A stretch of 50,069 nt of DNA. It comes from Chlorobium sp. Lineage in GTDB: Bacteria; Bacteroidota; Chlorobiia; Chlorobiales; Chlorobiaceae. The translations under genes and the position numbers were made by a program. The notes under the pieces are model-generated. The model was given only the letters and a program-made list of their open reading frames with translations. It did no database searches and was not told the DNA's origin. Location: NCBI GenBank assembly GCA_028280025.1, contig JANQMO010000020.1, positions 1-50,069 of the forward strand, given 5' to 3'. Shown piece after piece: positions 25,185 through 33,162 of this stretch (positions are counted from its first letter, which is position 1; the number at the start of each line of letters is the position of its first letter).

Positions 25185-25775
25185 TCAGAAATACTTAAGC
25201 GTGTAATACAGGGTTTTCTGGACTTCACTGATCACGAACCTGAATCCTGTCCGGTTGCTCCACCATAAGAGGGGACTCCACCAATCAGGATTTGTCGGTA
25301 CAAGTGTGAACGTTATTGAGGCGTCTGCCGCTGCCTTTTTCCATGAAAAATGCAATCGCAGCATGTGGGGGGGATCGCTGACAATGAGCGCGCTTTTCCA
25401 GCCGTTTGCTTTCATTGCGGCAATTGAGTTGACAGCTTCTTCCCATGTTGTTTCCGACTCTGTATCGACGAGGATCGCCTTTCCGGCTATACCCAGCTCA
25501 ATCAACCGTTTCTGTCTCCAGTCGAGCCGTTCAGGGTTGTAGTATTTGCTGTCGATTCCCGTTACAAGAATATTCTTTGCATAGCCGGCATGGAAAAGTT
25601 CTCCGCCTTTGTTGACTCTCGGTCCGTCATCTCCGCCAAGAATGATTATCACGTCTGCCGGTTCGGGTGCGGAGCCGTAGCCTGAAAGGACAAGGCCGAG
25701 ACTGAGAAAAATCATGATGCCGGTGACACATGCTGGAAGGAGGGTACTGCGGGTTTTTTGGAGAAGTGTTTTCAT
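25185..25775 (-). CDS. YdcF-like (DUF218) membrane-anchored protein
   Basis: The 196-residue protein has one N-terminal membrane helix (residues about 14-32). The DUF218 Rossmann-like core follows: ADVIIILGGDDGPRVNKGGELFHAGYA (two segments), ILVTGIDSKYY, SETTWEEAVNSI and ALIVSDPPHMLR. These match the SanA/YdcF/ElyC family, which act in envelope and peptidoglycan-lipid carrier metabolism, with a conserved D-x-P-H-x-R-R-like motif at SDPPHMLR. The catalytic activity of the family is not settled. The gene is convergent with bciA (44-bp gap) and preceded by a repeat-rich spacer. Confidence 0.85.
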   Translation of the reverse strand: MKTLLQKTRSTLLPACVTGIMIFLSLGLVLSGYGSAPEPADVIIILGGDDGPRVNKGGELFHAGYAKNILVTGIDSKYYNPERLDWRQKRLIELGIAGKAILVDTESETTWEEAVNSIAAMKANGWKSALIVSDPPHMLRLHFSWKKAAADASITFTLVPTNPDWWSPLLWWSNRTGFRFVISEVQKTLYYTLKYF

Positions 25776-25825
25776 GGATTTTTTTCAGGGAATTCCTTTT
25801 ATGCAACCTGAATTGAGCGACTGTC

Positions 25826-25945
25826 GAGCGGGCCTGCCCTGTGAAATCCGAACATCTATTTCACGGAGCGGCATGACTCTCTGCTGGAAATTTTCTGGGA
25901 ACTTATGCATGGCGACCGATAAGCAGTGCTTTTGAGACCGCCTCT
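25826..25945 (-). repeat. dispersed intergenic repeat, copy B
   Basis: The spacer 25776-26142 (367 bp) contains a copy of the repeat found at 6407-6517. It has the same GTGAAAT-N10-ATTTCAC stem (25840-25863), a GCATGACTCTCTGC block and an AGCAGTGCTTTTGAGAC block. No real gene was found in the spacer. Confidence 0.75.
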
Positions 25946-25979
25946 TCAGCAAATGCGATTTTTTATCATTTTTCTTTTT

Positions 25980-26058
25980 AACATGAATAATGTGAGAAAA
26001 ATACATGGCAAATGCATTGTAAAAGACTGTTTTCAATAAACATACATGATTGAGTATT
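25980..26058. repeat. second dispersed repeat type, copy 1
   Basis: This stretch (GGCAAATGCATTGTAAAAG, then TGTTTTCAATAAAC and ATTGAGTATTTGCTGAAACG further on) matches 33808-33877 with interruptions. Both copies are in spacers ahead of minus-strand genes. They are AT-rich and carry no reading frame. Confidence 0.55.
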
Positions 26059-26142
26059 TGCTGAAACGATCAGTATAGGTGCAATATACATGATCGGCAA
26101 TGTTATCGGTAAGGATGATTGGAGATTGATAAGGGTTCTGAT

Positions 26143-29100
26143 TCAGCTGCCGAAACCACCGCCTCCGGGAGTGTTGATCGAAAGGCTTTCCCCCGGCATG
26201 AAAATCCTCTCAAACCTGTAACCGAGCTTGACTTCACTGCCATCGGCCCCGATAAGGAGATTCAAGCCGCAGGAACCGGGTCTGCCGCCGTCCAGCCCGA
26301 AGGGGGCAGTGTTTCTTCTTTCGGAAATGACGCTTACCTGCATGGGTTCGTTGAACAGGAATATTCTCGATACGCCGTTTCCTCCGCTCCACTTGCCGGA
26401 TCCTCCGGAGCCTTTGCGCACTGAAAAACGCATGATCCGAACGGCAGGAAAACGTTGTTCGAGAATTTCGGGATCGGTAATCCTTGTATTTGTCATGTGG
26501 ACCTGCAGCGCCGAAGCACCATGACACCCTTTTGCAGCCCCTGCGCCGCCGGGAATGGTTTCATAGTATTGTGCGCCGCTGTTGTCCGGTTTGCCGAACA
26601 GCAGGTTGTTCATGGTACCCTGGGATGCGGCAGCTTTACCGAGAGCGCCGAGGAGGACATCGACGATCCGCTGCGACGTCTCGACATTGCCGACAGCTAC
26701 GGCGGCTTCACTGGAAGGGTTGAGCAGTGAGCCTTCGGGAATGACGATGGTGACGGGGTCGAGGCAGCCTGCATTGAGGGGGATGGGCTCTTCGATAAGG
26801 CAACGCAGGGAATAGAGTAAAGCTGCGGTTGTGACCGCTGTCGGCGCGTTGATGTTTCCGGCGTCCTGAGGCCCGGTTCCGGTAAAGTCTACAATCAGTT
26901 TTGGTCTTTGACCGGCTATGCCGGCACGAAGGGAAACGGAAAGTACCGCCCCGTTGTCCATGCGGTCGCTATAGGAGAATTCACGCTTGCCGTTCTCTGC
27001 AACAAGCTTTTCAATTGCGCGTTCCATGGCATGACGGGCGTTGTTCCTGATGAATGTCATATACCGCTGCACGGTAGATGTGCCGTATGCTTCATTCATG
27101 CGCAGGAGTTCGGCGAGGCCCTTGTTGTTGGCGGCAATCTGGGCCCTGAGATCCGATAGCCGCTCGGGGATGTTCCTTGCCGGATAGTTACCCGAAGAAA
27201 GCAGCCCGGTTACTTCCTGTTCACGGAAACGGCCGTCCCGGACCAGCAGGAAATTGCCGATAACGATTCCCTCGTCATAAACAGTACTGCTTGAAGGAGG
27301 CATCGAGCCGGGTGTGATCCCTCCGATATCGGCATGATGACCGCGGTTTGCGAGATAGTATGAAGGCTCTCCTTCCTGGCAAAAGACCGGTGTGACGATC
27401 GTCATGTCAGGCAGGTGGGAACCGCCCTGGTGCGGGTTGTTGGCCAGATACATGTCGCCATTTCGCATTGTCCCCCGGTTCTCGTCGATAATATGGCGGA
27501 CAGTTGCTTCCATGGCACCGAGATGCACCGGAATATGAGGTGCATGGGCAATCAGCCTGCCTTCTTTATCGAACAGGGCACAGGAAAAATCATGCCGTTC
27601 TTTCATGTTGACCGAATGCGCTGTATTTGAAAGCGTATGCCCCATCTGTTCGGCTATGTTCATGAACAGGTTGTTGAATACCTCGAGCATAACCGGGTCC
27701 GGCCCGGAACTATCCGTTCCCGACATACCAGCATGTGACGTTCCGCCGGACAGGTCCGTTAGCACAAGATTGTACATGGCATCCACGGTAGAGGTAAAAC
27801 CTTTCTGAATGAACAGGGTCAGCTGGCTGTCGGTGACCATGGCAGGACCGTTGACGGTGTGACCGGGCATAAGTGCTGTGCGGTCAAAGACAGGGATGCT
27901 TCTCATGGATCCCGCCATCCAGACAGACTGAGAGGAAAAGGGGCGGGGCGGTTGGGGAATTGTTCCGGGAAGAGCAGTACAGGCCTGGTCCGGAAGGGGT
28001 GAAGACAGAGAAACGTCTATCCGTATGTTTACCGTTTCGGTTGTCCCGTTTTCCGGCCGGAAACCGAATCTGTCGAAATAGTCTTTCCTGAAGCGCTCGA
28101 GTATCCGGTCGACCGGATCGAAAGAAACGTGGCCGATCCCTTCCCCGGCGGGGATGGAAAGCCAGGTGTCGGTCCCTTTCGGCCTGAGATCGAGAAACAG
28201 GCGAATTTTCACGGCGGCAGTCTCTCCCTTAGTGCGTACCCTTTGTGCAAGCCTGCCGGCTTCCTTACGAGCTTTCTCTGTCAGTTTTTTCGGCAGATCT
28301 CTATCGAGCGGCTCCATAACAGCGAAAGCCGTGCGTTCGCGGCGGTCTGCAACGGCAATCCCGTAAGCTGAAAGAACACTGGAAAGCGGGTGGACGACGA
28401 TCGTTTCAATGCCGAGAATACGCGCGATGTCGCATGCATGCTGCGGCGCCGCACCGCCAAAGCTGATCAGGGCGTGGTGGCGTATGTCATAACCGCGGGA
28501 AACGGATATTTTTTTCATTGCCCTGCACATGATCTCGTTGGCTATTCTGAGATAGCCTTCGGCAAGGGCTTCGGGAGTATAGGTTTTTCCGGTCGCGTGA
28601 TTGACCTGTTTGGTGAGATCGGCGAAAAGCGCTCTTGTTGCCGATATGTCCAGAGTGCTCTGGTGCCGTGCTCCGAACGTGCGGGGCATGACGTCCGGAA
28701 TGATCCTTCCGAGCAGCAGGTTTGCATCGGTAACGGTAAGCGGACCGCCGAGCCCGTAACATGCAGGCCCTGGATTCGATCCCGCTGATTTCGGTCCTAC
28801 CAGCAGCCGTTCTCCGTCGAAAGAGAGAATGGAGCCCCCTCCGGCAGCGACGGTTTCGACATCGAGCATATCGGTGTAGAAGGGAACGCCTGCAACGGAA
28901 TTTTCGAAAACATGGTGAAAATTACCGTCGAAACGCGATACATCGGTTGAGGTGCCCCCCATGTCGAATCCAATCGACTGTTCGATCCCGAGTGTTTTCG
29001 AGAGACTCCCCGAACCGATGACCCCGCCGGCCGGACCGGACAGGATTGTGTCTTTGGCGTGAAGGTCACCAGAGTTGATCAGGCCCCCCGAACTTTGCAT

Positions 29101-29835
29101 GAATTCGATTCTGACAGGTCCGGCAAGTTTTGTCAGGGTATCGGCATAGCTGAACAGGACTGGTCCGAGATAGGCTTCCAGCATGGTTGTTTGTCCCCTT
29201 TTGAGAAAGTTAATGAGGGGCATCACCTCATGTGAGGCAACGACATGCCGGAAGCCGATCCGTTCACGTGCGACACGTGCGACAGCACGCTCGTGAACGG
29301 GGTTGATCCACGAATGTTTCAGGACAATGGCGAGGTTGTCGAAACCGGACTCATGCAGCTGTCGAAGCATGCGTTCAGCCGCCTCCAGATCAAGTTTTTC
29401 CAGGATCGCTCCGGACGCGTCGATCGCTTCGGGAATTTCAAGGACGGTATCATAGACAGGGCGGGATTTGACGGTTTTGATGTTGAACAGTTCAGGTCTT
29501 GTTCCGTTACCGATCGAAAGCAGATCCTCGAATCCTTCGGTTGTAAAAAGTGCGGAGGAGGCGCCCTTTCTTTCAAGCAGCGCATTTGTGGCAACAGTGG
29601 TTCCTATCCGGATACATCCAATGCGATCCGGATCGAGGGGCGTTTGCGGTGGAATACCAAGGATAGACCGTATGCCTTCCATACCGGCATCCTCATAGGC
29701 ATCGGAAACAGAAAGGAGTTTGCGGGTATGCAGTTTGCCGGATGGTTCGAAACCGACAATATCGGTGAACGTTCCTCCGCGATCGACGGCAAAAATCCAT
29801 GTATCCTGATCGTGTTTTGTTGACGTAGCGGACAT
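26143..29835 (-). CDS. 5-oxoprolinase-like fused hydantoinase A-B protein
   Basis: The 1230-residue protein joins HyuA and HyuB. The N-terminal ATP-binding part starts with FAVDRGGTFTDIVG and includes GGVIGSGSLSKT and IGFDMGGTSTDVSRF (actin-like phosphate loops). The C-terminal part begins near residue 715 (MLEVFNNLFMNIAEQMG) and includes DKEGRLIAHAPHIPVHLGAM and GGSHLPDMTIVTPVF. The family hydrolyses 5-oxoproline to glutamate with ATP; related enzymes act on hydantoins or acetone, and the fused form is typical of true 5-oxoprolinase. Length matches. No transporter or glutathione gene is adjacent. Confidence 0.9.
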   Translation of the reverse strand: MSATSTKHDQDTWIFAVDRGGTFTDIVGFEPSGKLHTRKLLSVSDAYEDAGMEGIRSILGIPPQTPLDPDRIGCIRIGTTVATNALLERKGASSALFTTEGFEDLLSIGNGTRPELFNIKTVKSRPVYDTVLEIPEAIDASGAILEKLDLEAAERMLRQLHESGFDNLAIVLKHSWINPVHERAVARVARERIGFRHVVASHEVMPLINFLKRGQTTMLEAYLGPVLFSYADTLTKLAGPVRIEFMQSSGGLINSGDLHAKDTILSGPAGGVIGSGSLSKTLGIEQSIGFDMGGTSTDVSRFDGNFHHVFENSVAGVPFYTDMLDVETVAAGGGSILSFDGERLLVGPKSAGSNPGPACYGLGGPLTVTDANLLLGRIIPDVMPRTFGARHQSTLDISATRALFADLTKQVNHATGKTYTPEALAEGYLRIANEIMCRAMKKISVSRGYDIRHHALISFGGAAPQHACDIARILGIETIVVHPLSSVLSAYGIAVADRRERTAFAVMEPLDRDLPKKLTEKARKEAGRLAQRVRTKGETAAVKIRLFLDLRPKGTDTWLSIPAGEGIGHVSFDPVDRILERFRKDYFDRFGFRPENGTTETVNIRIDVSLSSPLPDQACTALPGTIPQPPRPFSSQSVWMAGSMRSIPVFDRTALMPGHTVNGPAMVTDSQLTLFIQKGFTSTVDAMYNLVLTDLSGGTSHAGMSGTDSSGPDPVMLEVFNNLFMNIAEQMGHTLSNTAHSVNMKERHDFSCALFDKEGRLIAHAPHIPVHLGAMEATVRHIIDENRGTMRNGDMYLANNPHQGGSHLPDMTIVTPVFCQEGEPSYYLANRGHHADIGGITPGSMPPSSSTVYDEGIVIGNFLLVRDGRFREQEVTGLLSSGNYPARNIPERLSDLRAQIAANNKGLAELLRMNEAYGTSTVQRYMTFIRNNARHAMERAIEKLVAENGKREFSYSDRMDNGAVLSVSLRAGIAGQRPKLIVDFTGTGPQDAGNINAPTAVTTAALLYSLRCLIEEPIPLNAGCLDPVTIVIPEGSLLNPSSEAAVAVGNVETSQRIVDVLLGALGKAAASQGTMNNLLFGKPDNSGAQYYETIPGGAGAAKGCHGASALQVHMTNTRITDPEILEQRFPAVRIMRFSVRKGSGGSGKWSGGNGVSRIFLFNEPMQVSVISERRNTAPFGLDGGRPGSCGLNLLIGADGSEVKLGYRFERIFMPGESLSINTPGGGGFGS

Positions 29836-30118
29836 GAAAGCGTTGGTTGGCGTTGATAAGGCACTTCATGACCCGCAAAATACACGTGAGGTGCCGATGT
29901 TGAAAAGAAAGAGGACACGTAATTGCTAAAAAAAGAAAGGTTTTTTAAATGGCAGCGGCCAGGGAGAAAAACCGGATCAGGGCAGAGACTGCCGGCGAGA
30001 GGAAAAGGGCAGGCGGGAAACGATCTGTTACCGCCCGGATTTTTTGTTATTTTTATTACTGACAAGATAACCGGTTGCAATCGGGAGCGACAGATAACAT
30101 TATCGGGAACACCCAGCC
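29836..30118. other. divergent spacer between the oxoprolinase and chlorosome-ferredoxin genes
   Basis: This 283-bp spacer separates two divergent starts. It has purine-rich stretches (GAAAAGAAAGAGG near 29902) and no tandem repeat or RNA gene that I can identify. Both genes lack a convincing Shine-Dalgarno. Promoters must lie here but were not resolved. Confidence 0.4.
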
Positions 30119-31168
30119 ATGAATATAATCATCAACGATAAGCCATGTGACGGTTCGGTCGGCGATAAGCTCTTGCGGATAGCAATGGACAGCAAGTCCC
30201 ATGTCGGCCATGTCTGTGGCGGCCTGGGTATTTGTCAGACCTGCTATGTCACTGTGCTGGAAGGAAACGACTGCCTTTCTTCTCTGAGTGACGTCGAGCT
30301 GGCATTTTTATCCGAGAGACAGGTGAGGGAAGGGGCCAGGCTTGCATGCCAGGTAACGATAGAGAAAAACGGCACAATACGGGTGCTTTCCCGTCCGGAG
30401 GAGGTACGGCGTCTGTTGTTGAGCAATCCTCTCTCGCTTTTCAGTTACAGTGTTGACATGGGCAAATCGGCTGCCGAACGTTTTGTTCCCGGAGTAACCA
30501 ACGTCATAGACAGGATTCAGAAAGGAGAGGTCCAGGGGCAGGGCCAGGCCGCTCTTGACGAGGCATTTGCCGGAATGGGCAAAGCGCTGCAGAGCAGTAT
30601 CGACAGTGCGAAAGAGTCTATCCCTTTCAGGGAGCAGATAAACGTCATGGTCGAGTTCTGCCGGAAAATGCTTCCGTTTTCGGGTGTCGTTCAAAAAGCA
30701 GCTCCGGAAGAACATCTCGAACGGGTGGTCCTCAATATCGGCGGGGAAAAAAAGCAGCAAAAAGAGAAGATGGTATCGGGCTTTGAGCCTCTCGGCTTCA
30801 GGCTGACGGACAAGCTTGAAAAAGCAGGTGTTTTCTCGATGTCCCAGGTTCTGCAGCGCGGGAAAACCCCTTCCGGCAGAAAAGCGATGGCTGAAGAATG
30901 CAGCATTTCGATGCAGGAAGTCCTGACGCTTGTCAACTATGCCGATCTCTGCAGGGTTCAGGGGATAAGTATAGAAATGGCGCGACTGCTGGAAGCTGCC
31001 GGAGTCGATACCGTCCCGGAGCTTTCGCATCGTAATCCGGACAATCTTCATAAAAAGCTTTCGGAGGTCAACTTGCAGCAGAAGTTTGTCAGGCACACGC
31101 CCTCAATGGAGGACGTAGCAGCCTGGATAGCGGCCGCAAAGGAACTGCCTCGAGAAATATCATTTTGA
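30119..31168 (+). CDS. chlorosome-type [2Fe-2S] ferredoxin fused to a DUF4332-like domain
   Basis: The 349-residue protein starts MNIIINDKPC and has a ferredoxin domain with C33, C39, C42 and C77 (HVCGGLGICQTCYVTV and ARLACQVTI). This strongly resembles the chlorosome-envelope proteins CsmI, CsmJ and CsmX. Residues 95-215 form an amphipathic helical part. Residues 215-345 (FEPLGFRLTDKLEKAGV, ADLCRVQGISIEMARLLEAAGV) look like the helix-hairpin-helix-type DUF4332 domain, which Csm proteins of about 220-245 residues do not normally have. It may sit in the chlorosome envelope, moving electrons that control quenching, but that role is inferred. Confidence 0.75.
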   Translation: MNIIINDKPCDGSVGDKLLRIAMDSKSHVGHVCGGLGICQTCYVTVLEGNDCLSSLSDVELAFLSERQVREGARLACQVTIEKNGTIRVLSRPEEVRRLLLSNPLSLFSYSVDMGKSAAERFVPGVTNVIDRIQKGEVQGQGQAALDEAFAGMGKALQSSIDSAKESIPFREQINVMVEFCRKMLPFSGVVQKAAPEEHLERVVLNIGGEKKQQKEKMVSGFEPLGFRLTDKLEKAGVFSMSQVLQRGKTPSGRKAMAEECSISMQEVLTLVNYADLCRVQGISIEMARLLEAAGVDTVPELSHRNPDNLHKKLSEVNLQQKFVRHTPSMEDVAAWIAAAKELPREISF

Positions 31169-31216
31169 TGAGAAACAGAAATATCCGCCGTGATAGTACT
31201 TTTTTTGTTTGATTGT

Positions 31217-31246
31217 GTAAAGTTCTTTAACAAGTAAAGTACTTTA
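31217..31246 (+). promoter_or_regulatory. tandem palindromic operator-like boxes
   Basis: GTAAAGTTCTTTA (31217-31229) and GTAAAGTACTTTA (31234-31246) are two palindromic copies, centre to centre 17 bp. The second contains a perfect 12-bp palindrome, TAAAGTACTTTA. TATATAC overlaps the end as a possible -10. Tandem spacing suggests cooperative binding of a dimeric regulator controlling the SDR gene at 31322. Confidence 0.5.
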
Positions 31247-31321
31247 TATACAACAAAAGAAAAACAAGCCGTTAATACGGGCATTTTTTCACACAAACGC
31301 CTATCCGCTTTTTCCTCGCCT

Positions 31322-32131
31322 ATGAGCAAACTCTTTTCTTACAACGTTGTCATAACCGGTGGCAGCAGAGGTCTTGGTTATGCGCTTGCCCGTGAATTTT
31401 TGACGATGGGGGACCGTGTGCTGATCACCGGAAGGAACCCTGAACGTCTGGACGTACCCGTCGTTGCACTTCGAAAGGAAACCGGCAATGACAACCTGTA
31501 CAGCATCTCTCGGGACGTAGCGGATACAAAGGGGCTCGATCAATTCATGTCCTCTGTTACAGAAACCCTCGGGACTGTGGATTTATGGATAAACAATGCC
31601 GGAACAGCCGGTTACAGAAAGGCTCCCTTATGGGAACTCGATGCGCCGGATATGGTCGAAACATGCGCGACAAACCTCGCCGGCACACTTCTTATGACAA
31701 AAGCGGCGATAACGATAATGAGAACACAACCGTCAACAGGCACGTATTCATACCATATATGTAACATGGGGTTTACACGCTTCGGCGCCCTGTTCTCCCG
31801 ATCAAACATCCCTCACAAGACATCGAAACTTGGTGTCGCGGCAGCAAGCCGCTTCCTTGTAAAGGAACTTGAAGAAGGAGGGAACCGGAGCATCGGCATT
31901 CATGAAGTCAGTCCCGGCCTGGTAAACACTGACCTCCTGATGAGAGATACGTCCGGTAATACTCGAAAATTTCTTGAGGCGATCGCCGAAACACCCGAAG
32001 CTGTAGCCGCAAAACTGGCGCCAAAGATCAGAAACATCGAAGGAACAGGAAAACAGATCCGCTACCGCTCGATCCCGATGACGGGGCTGCGGATCATCGC
32101 CAAAGCGATGTTCGTGAATCGTAAATCGTGA
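31322..32131 (+). CDS. SDR resembling chlorophyll(ide) b reductase (NYC1/NOL-like)
   Basis: The 269-residue SDR has TGGSRGLG (residues 12-19) and INNAGT near 90. A C-terminal half closely recalls plant NOL: SPGLVNTDLLM, AETPEAVAAKLAPKIRNIEGTGKQIRYRS. In the YxxxK active site the tyrosine is replaced: the segment is PHKTSK (His165, Lys169; codon CAC instead of TAC). The SDR fold is intact otherwise. Family members reduce a C7 formyl to hydroxymethyl on chlorophyll b. In green sulfur bacteria this could act on bacteriochlorophyll derivatives or have lost catalysis. It lies just after the chlorosome ferredoxin gene, behind operator-like boxes. Confidence 0.7.
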   Translation: MSKLFSYNVVITGGSRGLGYALAREFLTMGDRVLITGRNPERLDVPVVALRKETGNDNLYSISRDVADTKGLDQFMSSVTETLGTVDLWINNAGTAGYRKAPLWELDAPDMVETCATNLAGTLLMTKAAITIMRTQPSTGTYSYHICNMGFTRFGALFSRSNIPHKTSKLGVAAASRFLVKELEEGGNRSIGIHEVSPGLVNTDLLMRDTSGNTRKFLEAIAETPEAVAAKLAPKIRNIEGTGKQIRYRSIPMTGLRIIAKAMFVNRKS

Positions 32132-32142
32132 TTCGTGATTGG
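32114..32142. repeat. short CGTGATT/CGTAAAT tandem units
   Basis: The last codons and 3' flank of the SDR gene contain the related units GTGAATCGTAAATCGTGATT followed by CGTGATTGG. The units are 7-8 bp and imperfect. The repeat starts inside the reading frame, so the C-terminal residues NRKS may be repeat-encoded. Confidence 0.5.
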
Positions 32143-32300
32143 AAAAAGGGAAAGAAAAGAGAATTGTATCTATCAGAAAATCTTATGTGGGAGCGTAAGA
32201 TTTTCCGCCCGTTCAGATACCTGAAACCAGAGAAGACGGTTGCCAGCACTCAACAAATGTCACCTGGTTTGATCAGATGTTTTTTTCTCCTTACTACTGG

Positions 32301-32324
32301 CTCCTGCGCAAGAAGTGCGCTGCT
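32301..32324. repeat. dispersed GCGCA-GAAG-TGCGC repeat, copy 1
   Basis: A 24-bp block here (CTCCTGCGCA then GAAGTGCGCT) is nearly identical to 37209-37232. It forms a small GCGCA/TGCGC stem. It is preceded by TTACTACTGG, a string that follows the other copy in a slightly different order. The block overlaps no coding sequence. Confidence 0.6.
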
Positions 32325-32326
32325 CC

Positions 32327-33040
32327 TTACTCCTTCTTGTCACCATTCACCATCTGAAAATATTTCTCAAACGATTCCTGGGGTTCGTTTTCCTGTTGTA
32401 TGAGCTCGAAGGTGAGATTTCGGGCCTCCGGAATCCACAAGGCCTCAACCGCGGCTTCGGCAACATCGCAACGGTTGATTTTTCCGGTTTCAAGCCTGTC
32501 GCCGGTATCGAACAGCATGGTATGCGTGAGCGGGGGATCCTCATCGATCAGCCCTCCGGGCCTGAGAATGGTATAACGGTGACCTTCCTCTCCGAACAGC
32601 CGCCTTACTTCGTCTTCACCTTCGAGCTTCATCAAGAGGACGCTGCCGTACTTGTTGAGCGGATGGTCCGGCCTGGTGACCGCAAGCGAGCTGACAAGAA
32701 TAAAATGCGACACCCCGCTGGCTTTGGCTCTTGCAGCAAGCCGTTTGACACCATCCCTGTCAATAGCTGACGGGGGTGGGGATTCGGGATCCATGACATT
32801 GCCGCCGATTGCGCAGATAACAGCGTCGGCACGCTTCACTGCAGCGTCAACCTCGGCCTCGTTTTGGACACTGCCGATACTCAACCGATCGACAAGCTCC
32901 GGGCCGAATGTTTCGAGAGCCTTTTCCCCTGACCGGACAAACAGCCTGCAGTCGATACCATAATGCTGCAGGCGCCTGACAATCCATTGGCCGGTACGCC
33001 CCGTAGCCCCCGCAACCAGAACCGTCCCATTGTATTGCAT
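32327..33040 (-). CDS. NAD(P)H-binding atypical SDR
   Basis: The 237-residue protein starts MQYNGTVLVAGATGRTGQWIV (Rossmann G-x-x-G-x-x-G). ADAVICAIGGN is near residue 91, SHFILVSSLAVTRP near 135, and YTILRPGGLIDEDP near 178. There is no YxxxK motif, which is usual for this atypical SDR5/NmrA/TIC62-like group. Members act as NAD(P)H-dependent reductases or redox sensors. The gene is convergent with the chlorophyll b reductase-like SDR. The substrate is unknown. Confidence 0.85.
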   Translation of the reverse strand: MQYNGTVLVAGATGRTGQWIVRRLQHYGIDCRLFVRSGEKALETFGPELVDRLSIGSVQNEAEVDAAVKRADAVICAIGGNVMDPESPPPSAIDRDGVKRLAARAKASGVSHFILVSSLAVTRPDHPLNKYGSVLLMKLEGEDEVRRLFGEEGHRYTILRPGGLIDEDPPLTHTMLFDTGDRLETGKINRCDVAEAAVEALWIPEARNLTFELIQQENEPQESFEKYFQMVNGDKKE

Positions 33041-33162
33041 TCGCTCAAAATCAAGAGTTTAAAAAAGGGAAAAGGCAAAGGTCAAAAATGTGGACCATAA
33101 AAAGCACGGTTACAAACCTGCAGGGATGCTTTAATCTCTTCAGCCTTCAGGCTAACCGGCAA

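Noticed and set aside
31748..31830. An alternative active-site tyrosine (Y142/Y144) in the NOL-like SDR
   Set aside because: Spacing to Lys169 does not fit Y-x3-K.
32128..32403. Plus-strand 91-codon frame
   Set aside because: Overlaps the minus-strand gene and repeat DNA, with no start signals or domain.
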